Shown here in pieces: positions 15,880 to 23,480 of a stretch of 29,142 nt of DNA. The notes beneath the pieces were generated by a model. It worked only from the letters and a program-made list of their open reading frames with translations, did not search any database and had not been told where the DNA came from. The DNA comes from CAZUNO01 sp964621445 [NCBI: Candidatus Hadarchaeota archaeon] (lineage in GTDB: Archaea > CAYQAE01 > CAYVLA01): assembly GCA_964621445.1 (NCBI GenBank), contig CAZUNO010000031.1:1-29142 (forward strand). The letters are read 5' to 3'. The stretch's first letter is position 1, and every line of letters starts with the position of its first letter. The position numbers were made by a program, and so were the translations under genes.

Positions 15880-16170
15880 TCAGAGAATTTTTTCGCCACA
15901 AATCTCGCAGTAGTTCGCCTCCGGTCTCACGGGATGCCCGCAATTCGGACAATAACTCAAATTACTCTGAGTACCTCGCCGTTTCTTCTTCGGTCTCACC
16001 AACAGCCAAACGAGTAGGCCCACTATATTGCCCACCAGGACCACGATTAGCCAGAGAGCTCCATTCTCGCCTCGGGCATTTGCATCCCTGTAAACCCAAA
16101 TACATAGGAACACCGATAGGGCTATGGTTAGAATGAGAACCAATCCGACAAGTATTACCCCCAAAAGCAT
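15880..16170 (-). CDS. Small membrane protein with two TM helices and C-terminal zinc ribbon
   Basis: A 96-residue protein. Helix one spans about 4-26 (LLGVILVGLVLILTIALSV region), followed by WVYRDANARGENGALW and a second helix at about 38-58. That arrangement resembles the PLDc_N-like two-helix unit common in small prokaryotic membrane proteins. After a basic linker comes a zinc ribbon: CPNC (Cys74, Cys77) and CEIC (Cys88, Cys91). It probably sits in the membrane with the ribbon in the cytoplasm. Function unknown. An AT-rich element at about 16205-16217 could be its promoter. Confidence 0.75.
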   Translation of the reverse strand: MLLGVILVGLVLILTIALSVFLCIWVYRDANARGENGALWLIVVLVGNIVGLLVWLLVRPKKKRRGTQSNLSYCPNCGHPVRPEANYCEICGEKIL

Positions 16171-16252
16171 GGCCCATTATTCCCCCGCAGGAAGGATCCT
16201 TGATGGATTAATAAATTTCCCTAGAGCCTTTGAGAAGGAGACCCTTAATGGC

Positions 16253-17452
16253 TTAGGCCTCAGTTAGCCTGGTTGCTTTTACTTGTTTGTAGAGTTTTCT
16301 TTTTATCATTAGTGTCCATAGTAGGAATCCGCATACCATGCCGGTGGCGGTTACTGCTAGCCATTCTATGATGAATATCCATAGCATGGCTCTGTTTTTG
16401 GCTTCCATCATGTTGTTGGATATGTCTTTGATTTCTTCGTTTGCTTGTGTTAGTGTTTGTGCGGCTTGTTGTAGTTCTCCTTTGAGGTAGGCTGTTTCTG
16501 CTTGTTGTTGTTTGGTTTTTATTTGTGCTAGTTGGTTTTCGAATGGTGTGGGGTTGGCTCCGAATTTGTCTATGAATTCTATTACTGAGGTGGCCATTCG
16601 GTTTTGTTCGTCGAGGCTGGAGAATAGGGCTCTGACTTCGTGGGTTAGTTCTAGGTCTTCTGGGTAGGGTAGTCCGGTTACGAAGCTTAGGTGGGAGAAG
16701 ATGTAGTCGGGTAGGTATCTCCAGGTTCTTTTTACTTCTTCGGGTATGGTGTCCCAGCCGTGGTTGTAGTGGAGTACGGTTCCTTCTCCGTATTCTCTGG
16801 AGACTAGTGCGGGTGTTTTCCTGCCTCTCCATATGGCCCAGGTGGTGGTTCCTTCTCGAGGGATGAGGTCGCCGTGGTGGCCCCAGTTGATGATTATCTT
16901 TTCTATTCCTGGGAAGTCGACTATGGGTCCTTCCTGTACTATTTTGTAGTATTGTCTGCCGTCTATGGCTTCTATGCAGTTGGGGAATAAGTCGGCGGGG
17001 AAGGCGTCGTATAGGCTGGTGTCTTGCCAGTATTCCATTCCGCATTGGGATATTCTTTGTGCGAATTCTACTAGGCAGAGTCCTATTCCGTCGTGTACTC
17101 CTTTTCTGAACCATTCTAGGTATTTGGGTGTTAGTACTTTGGGTGAGAAGTCGTGGAATATCATGGCGTCTGTGGTTGTTTGGAGGTCGCTGTATTTTCT
17201 GGGTAGGTATATTCTTACGAATCTGACTGCTTTTTCGTAGGGTAGTAGGATTAGGTTGCAGGGCACCACGCTAACCAGGTCGAACCTAGGATCAGTGGGA
17301 ATCATATCAATATACATATCCACATATCCGGAAACCTCCCCAACCCATATCAGCCTTTTTTTAGAGAGTTCCGACTCGTCTTGGGCCAGTACTAATGGTG
17401 AGGAGATAAGGATAATAATGAGTAATAGGCCTAGAGGGTTCTTGGCTCGCAT
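16253..17452 (-). CDS. Secreted amidotransferase-fold protein with coiled coil and C-terminal TM anchor, unknown function
   Basis: A 399-residue protein. Residues 1-23 are a signal peptide (cleavage near VLA-Q). Residues about 32-262 look like a Rossmann-type class I glutamine amidotransferase/ThuA-like fold (MIFHDF after a strand, GIGLCLVEF turn, TWAIWRGRKTPALVSREYG, GTVLHYNHG), but no Cys-His-Glu triad can be assigned with confidence. Residues about 305-352 are Gln/Glu/Ala-rich helix, likely a coiled coil, followed by a TM helix (about 355-383) and a basic tail. The catalytic-like part should therefore face outward. A frameshifted paralogue with the same layout lies at 20685-21905. From about residue 63 onward the codons end almost only in A or C, while residues 1-62 use ordinary codons, giving a sharp change inside the gene near 17265. 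Confidence 0.75.
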   Translation of the reverse strand: MRAKNPLGLLLIIILISSPLVLAQDESELSKKRLIWVGEVSGYVDMYIDMIPTDPRFDLVSVVPCNLILLPYEKAVRFVRIYLPRKYSDLQTTTDAMIFHDFSPKVLTPKYLEWFRKGVHDGIGLCLVEFAQRISQCGMEYWQDTSLYDAFPADLFPNCIEAIDGRQYYKIVQEGPIVDFPGIEKIIINWGHHGDLIPREGTTTWAIWRGRKTPALVSREYGEGTVLHYNHGWDTIPEEVKRTWRYLPDYIFSHLSFVTGLPYPEDLELTHEVRALFSSLDEQNRMATSVIEFIDKFGANPTPFENQLAQIKTKQQQAETAYLKGELQQAAQTLTQANEEIKDISNNMMEAKNRAMLWIFIIEWLAVTATGMVCGFLLWTLMIKRKLYKQVKATRLTEA

Positions 17453-17561
17453 ACATCCTTAATTTAACAACTCGCCAAATAAATTTTGCCCCATCGATTT
17501 GGATATCACTACCTCCAGGGTTCCATGCGATAGAAAGCAGGTGGGTTGGAGATCCGCCCCG

Positions 17562-18209
17562 TCAATCTCTCCTTTTTCGAAAGAGAAGCCAGATTCCGAG
17601 ACCAGTTCTGGGATCGCTTGGAGGTAACCCACCCTCACCAACAACCTGGAATCCGGTTAGCCCAGCTTCTCTGGCCCACCGGGCAAAGGTCTCCGGGTCC
17701 CTCATCTTGGTAAAGTTCTCCACGGCCCCAGGTCCTTTCTTTCTTACCGCTCTGCGCCTTCTTTGTGTGAATTGCCGTCGAGCCCAAAGAGGGTAGGTTT
17801 TACCCATACCTCCGCCAACCATTGCTTCGCCTCCGGGGCGCAATACCCGGCGTATCTCCTTCAAGCCAGCCCTCTGATCGTCCCAGAAAAAGATCGAGCC
17901 ACGGCTAATAACCAGGTCCAGGGAATTTTCCCGCATTGGCAGCTTCTCAGCTCTACACGATATGGCAGTCGACCTTTCACCAAGGCCGAGTTCAAGGGAT
18001 CTATTCAAAGCCTTGGCCAGGGCTTTCCGGTTTGGATCAGCCATGATTAACCTGCAATCGGAAAGCTGTGCGAGTTCGAGACCCACTTGCCCCTGACCGC
18101 ATCCCAAGTCCATACAAAGCCCGTGGGTACGGTTACACAGCTCCATTATATCTAGGGCCACGCAAGGGTAGTAATCTGGTAATTTTGTTTTGGAATCCGG
18201 GCTCTTCAT
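17562..18209 (-). CDS. Class I SAM-dependent methyltransferase
   Basis: A 215-residue protein of the Methyltransf_11 type. Motif I is CMDLGCGQGQVGLEL (residues 32-46), which binds S-adenosylmethionine. The acidic residue after strand two is in LIMADPNRKA, and post-motif strands include LDLVISRGSIFFW and VLRPGGEAMVGGG. The substrate cannot be inferred. The gene heads the long minus-strand run and is 109 bases from the membrane-anchored amidotransferase-fold gene. A 61-codon frame overlaps its 3' end (17459-17644); it is not called because the methyltransferase already ends at a normal point. Confidence 0.85.
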   Translation of the reverse strand: MKSPDSKTKLPDYYPCVALDIMELCNRTHGLCMDLGCGQGQVGLELAQLSDCRLIMADPNRKALAKALNRSLELGLGERSTAISCRAEKLPMRENSLDLVISRGSIFFWDDQRAGLKEIRRVLRPGGEAMVGGGMGKTYPLWARRQFTQRRRRAVRKKGPGAVENFTKMRDPETFARWAREAGLTGFQVVGEGGLPPSDPRTGLGIWLLFRKRRD

Positions 18210-18513
18210 ATGTATTCCATGGGCTGCTAAATCACCTGGGGAGGGAAAAGGGTTTCGTTAGCGATTCCGGGATAGGAATGAGTTAGCATGATCACAAGCC
18301 AATCCTGGTTGGGGAGAAGTCCTCCATCGCCGGGTGAGAAGTTTTCTGTGAGCTAGTGTTGATGCCTATCGAGTGGGAAGTACGGTTCTACTATCAACCC
18401 AGCATTTCTAGAGAAGATATCGTTTTTACGGAAGGGTAACCTATCTAAACAAGGACGAACTCTCTCCATCCAGTCCAGGGGATGCCGAGTCCTGAAGCTA
18501 GAGAACGTCCCGG
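18210..18513. other. 304-base gap between divergent genes, no gene seen
   Basis: This stretch separates the methyltransferase start from the membrane-protein start. It should hold both promoters, but no strong TATA element stands out. No tRNA-like fold or open frame with a recognisable product was found. Confidence 0.4.
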
Positions 18514-19290
18514 TTGTCATCTCAACATCCGGTTGCCACCATACTGGCCCTAAATCTCCTGCTTTTCCTGGAGGCGCCGGGAATATGGGGAGAGGATCTA
18601 GGGGTGGAGAGCCTGCAAGCCCTTCTCTATTTCGCGTCGGGCTCCATCCAGCTATGGCTGGTATTCCGCCGTGCGGATGGGGGAACCTACGGGAGGCACC
18701 TTCACTTTTTCCTGTTTATTCTCTTCCTGGTTATAGCTATGGAGGAGATAAGCTGGGGTCAGAGACTATTCAACTGGGAAACCCCGCCCTTCCTGAGCGA
18801 TCTGAACCTACAGGGCGAGACCAATATTCACAATATCCACGGATCGGTATTCAACTGGGTCGTTACCCTATTCGTCTTTGCCTTCTGTTACCTGGTCCCC
18901 ATATCCAGAATCATGTCTTCCAGGGCCCGATGGTTTATGGAGGAGATTGGACTACCGGTTGTTGGGATAGAGCTGGTTCCAGTGTTCATGATTGCAGATA
19001 TATTTCGCCCCCTAGATCTGGGGAACCTGGACGCCCAGTTGACCGTCCTGGCATCATTGGTGCCCCTTGGACTCTACCTGACGGGGGCCGCGCCCCAGCT
19101 CTTCCGCCGCCTGAAGTCACCCAGATTGCATGTACTATCTATCCTTGTGGTGGGCGCCCTTGCAGTCCTGGTCTCGGTTATAGGATCGGATGTTCCGAGC
19201 CTATGGCTATGGGAATCAAGAGAGCTGCTCTTCGGGGTAGGTTTTCTTTCCTACTCGGCATATTATGCCCTTACCATGGAGGCTAGATGA
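18514..19290 (+). CDS. Polytopic membrane protein with EEISWGQR and NxHN motifs, uncharacterised
   Basis: A 258-residue protein with seven or eight hydrophobic helices. A conserved-looking polar motif, EEISWGQR (residues 77-84), ends one helix, and a short loop with ETP and NLQGETNIHN (98-107) follows before the next helix. I recall similar E-x-S-W-G-Q-R...N-x-H-N loops from uncharacterised membrane proteins of bacteria, but cannot name a family. Clustering of Glu, Trp, Gln, His and Asn at a membrane edge could make a catalytic or metal site; that is inference. The start is a TTG at 18514 with a stop just upstream in frame and no good ribosome binding site, so the exact N-terminus is uncertain. 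It converges on the alpha/beta-hydrolase gene. Confidence 0.75.
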   Translation: MSSQHPVATILALNLLLFLEAPGIWGEDLGVESLQALLYFASGSIQLWLVFRRADGGTYGRHLHFFLFILFLVIAMEEISWGQRLFNWETPPFLSDLNLQGETNIHNIHGSVFNWVVTLFVFAFCYLVPISRIMSSRARWFMEEIGLPVVGIELVPVFMIADIFRPLDLGNLDAQLTVLASLVPLGLYLTGAAPQLFRRLKSPRLHVLSILVVGALAVLVSVIGSDVPSLWLWESRELLFGVGFLSYSAYYALTMEAR

Positions 19291-19311
19291 GAGAAGAGTG
19301 TTCCGGGCCTC

Positions 19312-20439
19312 CTATGGAGAAATGGTGCGGAGCCATCCCTCGATCGTGAATTCCGGGAACCCGATCTCATCTTCATCCAGCACGGAGAGCTTGTCCCGGG
19401 GTATAAGAGATAGGTCCAGGTCGGGTAGAATCGCTCCTCGATAATGGAGTTGAGTACCGTATAGGTCCTCCAATATCACCCCATGTCGGTCACACCACTG
19501 GCCGAAGTTAAGCTCGGGTAGGGATTTTATCTCCCCTTTTTCCATCTGGAGTGGTCCCAGGTAATTCTCCGAGAAAAGCAATGCCTCCCTGTAACCATGG
19601 TAGGGGCGATGGCCCCCAGACGGGCAGAACCAGGCCCTTAGGTTGTCATGTGCGGGGTCAACCGATGAAAGGTTGGAGACGGTGTCCCTCCAGACCCGGC
19701 CACTTCCATCCCTGTCGATGACCACATCGGAATCCCCGTTCATGACCAGAAGGTGGGAGTGGCCACCTAGCTCCAGGAACTCCTTCCACTTGCATACTGC
19801 CCGGAGCTTGAGGTTAGGTATCCGTGTGCAGTGCTTCCCGTTGTGACATAGAAAATCGGAGAAGGCCCACCCCGATACAATTACCGTTCGTAAGCGGGGT
19901 TCCAGGGCATATAACCACCCGGCGATTGCCCCGCCCAGTGAGTTCCCAATCACCCCCAGGCGTATGTCATCGATCCAGTGAAGGGTCTTTAGAAAGTCTA
20001 AACACCGCATGGTATCGAAGACGATTTTACCCATAACCGGGCGCCCGGCCATTTCGGAGCGATAGGAAACCTCCTGTGAATCGTGTGCGCGCGTGCCGAC
20101 TTTTCCCGAGGAATTCCTTTCCTCCTCCCCCAGAGGATCGGCCACCAGGCAGGCAATTCCCAGCCGGGCGTAGGTCCGGGCCAGGTAGGACATGTGGGGT
20201 ATTCCCTTGCTGTCACCATGTCCGCAGGTTTGAACCACGGCCGGGATCCTACCATCAACATCCTTTGGCCTGTAGAGATTGAGAGGTATCCGGGAGCCGG
20301 GCTCGGAGTCAATGATCCATTTCTCGATCACAGTTCCGTCCACCCTGAGGTTCCCTCTGCTTACGGGTGACGGGTCATGTTTTTCCTGGGGAATGCCCAA
20401 TAGCCGGTTCAGGGTGGTTCGGAGATGGGAGCGATTCAT
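19312..20439 (-). CDS. Alpha/beta-hydrolase, acetylxylan-esterase/dienelactone-hydrolase-like
   Basis: A 375-residue hydrolase. After an N-terminal beta region (IPLNLYRPKD, then IPAVVQTCGHGDSKG) comes the nucleophile elbow GNSLGG with Ser167, an Asp in VMNGDSDVV (Asp236), and His277 in SGGHRPYHG, in the correct order for the triad. The N-terminal layout, where the oxyanion glycine-rich stretch follows a solvent-exposed hairpin, is that of acetylxylan esterase and related carbohydrate or polyketide esterases. No signal peptide. The ATG at 20439 is preferred to a TTG eight codons upstream because GGGGTGTGG lies just before it. Substrate unknown; nearby sulfatase, glycosidase and sialidase-like genes make an acyl-sugar plausible. 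Confidence 0.8.
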   Translation of the reverse strand: MNRSHLRTTLNRLLGIPQEKHDPSPVSRGNLRVDGTVIEKWIIDSEPGSRIPLNLYRPKDVDGRIPAVVQTCGHGDSKGIPHMSYLARTYARLGIACLVADPLGEEERNSSGKVGTRAHDSQEVSYRSEMAGRPVMGKIVFDTMRCLDFLKTLHWIDDIRLGVIGNSLGGAIAGWLYALEPRLRTVIVSGWAFSDFLCHNGKHCTRIPNLKLRAVCKWKEFLELGGHSHLLVMNGDSDVVIDRDGSGRVWRDTVSNLSSVDPAHDNLRAWFCPSGGHRPYHGYREALLFSENYLGPLQMEKGEIKSLPELNFGQWCDRHGVILEDLYGTQLHYRGAILPDLDLSLIPRDKLSVLDEDEIGFPEFTIEGWLRTISP

Positions 20440-20684
20440 AACCACACCCCTGAAGAAGCTCAAACCCTTAATTCTTTATCTTATTCCGGTGTCATGGCAG
20501 CGAAACTACTTGAAAGGTTCCAAGAGCTTTCCACCTGTCGCGCCGACCATTAGCATTTCCCTGGATCCCGTTCCTGGGCGGGGCAACTGTTTTTCCGAGA
20601 GGACGACGGAACCTTCTCGGGGCCTGAGGTTCCATCCGCGAATCCCGCGTTACCCCGGATTTTACGTAAGGCCCCTATACATCA

Positions 20685-21905
20685 TTACTCGCTCCGTAGC
20701 TTGGATGTACCGACTTCCCTATACAGCCTTCGCCTTACCATCAAGGTCCACAGGACGAATCCGGAGATCATGAAGGTGGCTATGAGCGAGAACCACTCGA
20801 TCATATATACCCAGGCCAAGGCCCGGTCCTTGGCACTCGAGGCAGCCTCTCGGATGGCCATCTGTTCCTCTCTTCCCCGGTCCAGATCCTCGAGAGCCCC
20901 ATCCATGTCGGCCTGGAGATAGTCCTCATAGGCATCATCCATCACCGTATCCAGATCCTCGATCCGGTTACGTAGATCTACCGTATTTCCACCAAAGTTC
21001 TCGACCCATGATACGAGTGAGTCAAGCATTCGGTTTCTCTCCCTGAAGGAGATGAAGGTGTTCATCACTATCTGAAAGAGATCAGGGTCCCTGGGCAGTT
21101 CCTTCTCGGAGATCCTGTAGACCAGATACATCATGGCCTGGGGGAAGTATTGCCAGTTCCGGGCCCATATTGGGACCCCTGCCGGGAACTTGCTGGCGAA
21201 TTTAAGGGCGGCTCCCTGGCCAAGATTCCAGTAGCTCATCAATGGATAGGCCTCTGGCCGGTCCACCCTGGCCCATACATGCCCCCTTTCTTGGCCTGCT
21301 GGAGATTGATGTTGTCCACCGGAGGTGCCTGCGACCAGGGCAGGGACTCCATAATGGGCTCATCCTCGTCGGTGACGGTGAGCCACAATACCCCTGAGGT
21401 TATGTACTTGTTCCCAAACTGGGCCTCGACCTGCTTGACGGGAAGAACTCCCGCCACGTTGGTGTCCTCCCAGGTTTCAAACCTCGCATCGGCGATATTT
21501 CCCAACCAAAACATGCCCATCCCTCCCTGGGGAACCGAGTCGGCCAGCCAGATAACCCACCGGGTTTCAAATACCGAGCGATCGGAGTCGCTCATCAATA
21601 TGATATCATAGTCGTCGATCAATTTCCGGTAAGTCCTGGGCATGTAGATTCTCATGTTTCTGACCGCGTCCTCCCGGCCTCCCAGATAATCGGCCCTTGA
21701 GGGTACGTAGGTCGGTTCTATTGCCGGATCTTCATCAATCACTGTGAAGATGTTGTATCCCACGTACTGGTCGGTTATATCACCGAAACATAAGATCCTT
21801 ATCCGGCCCCCGGGGCCCCATCCGTTGGGCCATAACCGGTGAGAAGGAGATGATGGCCATGGAGATGATAATCAACATAATGAGGTTAGCACCGGACGGC
21901 TTCAT
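20685..21905 (-). pseudogene. Frameshifted paralogue of the secreted amidotransferase-fold/TM protein
   Basis: Three frames join into one protein of the same layout as the 399-residue gene at 16253-17452. The start at 21905 gives a signal peptide ending SPVMA-Q. At the G5 run at about 21806-21810 (C run on the + strand) the frame must drop one base to continue as RIRILCFGDITDQY. At the second G5 run, 21282-21286, one base must be added to reach VWARVDRPEAYPLMSYW, which aligns with WAIWRGRKTPALVSREYG of the paralogue. The C-terminal helix, TM segment (MIEWFSLIATFMISGFVLW) and basic tail match the intact copy. Both shifts lie in homopolymers, so sequencing or assembly error is as likely as true decay. 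Without correction no full protein is made. Composition is ordinary, unlike the intact paralogue. Confidence 0.75.
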
Positions 21906-21922
21906 GGAGGATCAATGTGGGC

Positions 21923-21936
21923 CGTTTTTTGAATAT
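21923..21936 (-). promoter_or_regulatory. TATA-like element for the frameshifted paralogue
   Basis: On the minus strand the segment reads TATTCAAAAAAC, centred about 25 bases before the ATG at 21905 and so placed for a leaderless mRNA. The gap to the divergent sulfatase is 123 bases. Confidence 0.4.
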
Positions 21937-21994
21937 CCTCCTAGGCTCGATTTTCTTCCAGACAATGTCACGGGGATTCAAGCATCCATGGCAA

Positions 21995-22004
21995 GATACA
22001 AAAG
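21995..22004 (+). promoter_or_regulatory. TATA-like element for the sulfatase gene
   Basis: GATACAAAAG is centred 29 bases before the ATG at 22029 and 38 before the ATG at 22038. Transcription start near 22025 would give a leader of a few bases with part of the GGGAGGGG stretch. Confidence 0.35.
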
Positions 22005-22028
22005 GATCGGAATGCGCTCTGGGAGGGG

Positions 22029-23405
22029 ATGAATAGGATGGCAGAGAAGGAAAGTCCAAATATCGTATTCATAATGACCGATGACCAGGCCCCCTGGGCG
22101 TTTAAGGCGGGCGGTAATCCCAACTTTAGAACCCCGAATCTTGATCGTCTGTGTAGTCAAGGAGCCATGTTCTCCAACATGTTCGGGGTCTCGGCGGTGT
22201 GTAGCCCCTGCCGGGCCAGCTTGATAACCAGCCGCTATACCAGTGAACTGGGTATTCCGGATTATATACCCAGAAGGGATAAGGAAACCGGGCTAGAACC
22301 AGGTACCAACACATGGCCCGGTGTTTTATCCGACTGGGGCTACAGGACGGCCCTGGTTGGGAAGTGGCACCTTGGGGGCGGTGACCTCCATCATCCCACC
22401 AATTTTGGATATGATGAGTTCGTTGGTTTTAGGCACGGAGCCGGGATCTCAAAGGACCCTGTGGTGGAGGTCGAGGGAAGTGATAAGGAGATGGAGGGTT
22501 ACACTCCGGACATACTTACCGACTTTGCGGTGGACTTCATCGATCGTCCGGACGATGAGCCATTTCTGCTGTCCCTCCACTACTGGTCGCCCCATGCCAA
22601 TACCAAGAACCGAACCCCGGACGGCGACCGCACCTGGCTTCCGCTGCGGGATGAGGATTGGGCGCCCTTCAGGAACATGGAACCAGTGCTCCCGAACCGG
22701 GATTACCCGAAACTGGACATTCCCAGGCTGGTTAGGATGACCAGGGAATACTGCGGTAGCGTGGCCGCCGTGGACCGCAACCTGGGTAGGCTGATGGATA
22801 CCCTGTACGAGCTCGGTTTGCAGGCGAACACTGTGGTGGTTTTCACCTCCGACAACGGCTACAACATGGGGCATAACGGCATCTGGCACAAGGGCAATGG
22901 GAGATGGATTCTCACTGATAACCAGGGGGATCGTCCTAATCTCTATGATAACTCGCTCCGGCTCCCAGCCATCGTGCGGTGGCCGGCAAGGATTAAGCCG
23001 GGGACTATAATAGAGGAAACGGTGTCCCACCTGGATTGGTTCCCGACCATGTTGGACATGGCGGGGTGTGAATACGAGGGTCAAGAGATTCGTGGCACGA
23101 GTCTCGTACCATTGTTGGAGGGACGGGATGTAAACTGGGATAATGACCTCTTCGCCCAGTACTCCATGTGGGAATGGAACCAAACCGGGGCCAAGCTCCG
23201 TGCATACCGATCCGGTGGGTGGAAACTGGTCCGGGATTTCGCGGGAACCGTTTCCGATGAGCTATACAATCTAAATGAGGACCCCGAGGAAAGTCACAAC
23301 CTCATCAACTCCGATGATCCACAGGCCCAGAGGATGAGGAGATCACTGTCAAGATCGATGAGGGCTCGCATGGACGAGGTGGGGGATGAGCTAGGTCTGG
23401 ACTGA
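22029..23405 (+). CDS. Sulfatase of the formylglycine-dependent family
   Basis: A 458-residue member of the alkaline-phosphatase-superfamily sulfatases, which hydrolyse sulfate esters. N-terminal PNIVFIMTDDQ gives the metal-binding Asp18/19. The formylglycine motif is CSPCR (Cys58 to Arg62), followed by ASLITS. Other expected residues are GKWHLG (Lys112, His114), SPH (His189), SDNG (Asp275, Asn276) and the Lys in WHKGNG (288). No signal peptide, so activity inside the cell is implied. Cys58 needs oxidation to formylglycine; no maturase gene is in the window. GGGAGGGG sits 0-8 bases before the first ATG and about 9 before a second at 22038, so the true start may be the second, three codons in. 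It is followed 75 bases on by the beta-helix gene on the same strand. Confidence 0.93.
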   Translation: MNRMAEKESPNIVFIMTDDQAPWAFKAGGNPNFRTPNLDRLCSQGAMFSNMFGVSAVCSPCRASLITSRYTSELGIPDYIPRRDKETGLEPGTNTWPGVLSDWGYRTALVGKWHLGGGDLHHPTNFGYDEFVGFRHGAGISKDPVVEVEGSDKEMEGYTPDILTDFAVDFIDRPDDEPFLLSLHYWSPHANTKNRTPDGDRTWLPLRDEDWAPFRNMEPVLPNRDYPKLDIPRLVRMTREYCGSVAAVDRNLGRLMDTLYELGLQANTVVVFTSDNGYNMGHNGIWHKGNGRWILTDNQGDRPNLYDNSLRLPAIVRWPARIKPGTIIEETVSHLDWFPTMLDMAGCEYEGQEIRGTSLVPLLEGRDVNWDNDLFAQYSMWEWNQTGAKLRAYRSGGWKLVRDFAGTVSDELYNLNEDPEESHNLINSDDPQAQRMRRSLSRSMRARMDEVGDELGLD

Positions 23406-23442
23406 GAGCCTTGCAGGTCGGGAATCAAATAAATAGCCAGGA

Positions 23443-23454
23443 CGCGTATATACC
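23443..23454 (+). promoter_or_regulatory. TATA box for the beta-helix gene
   Basis: GTATATACC is centred 32 bases before the ATG at 23481, predicting a leader of only about 6 bases. The beta-helix gene therefore probably has its own promoter, although it follows the sulfatase closely. Confidence 0.5.
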
Positions 23455-23480
23455 ATCTTGAATTAGGGGGCAACCACGGG

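Noticed and set aside
16260-17114. A 284-codon open frame overlapping the 399-residue gene on the same strand, in another frame
   Set aside because: The coding strand here is so A/C-rich that stop codons are rare in all frames. The product is a low-complexity Arg/Thr/Asn/Gln-rich chain with no domain.
17459-17644. A 61-codon frame overlapping the methyltransferase 3' end
   Set aside because: It shares 83 bases with the methyltransferase, whose C-terminus is already normal, and has no known domain. A small gene or alternative C-terminus cannot be fully excluded.
22449-23183. A 244-codon open frame antisense to the sulfatase
   Set aside because: It mirrors a well-supported sulfatase gene and has no recognisable domain or start signal.
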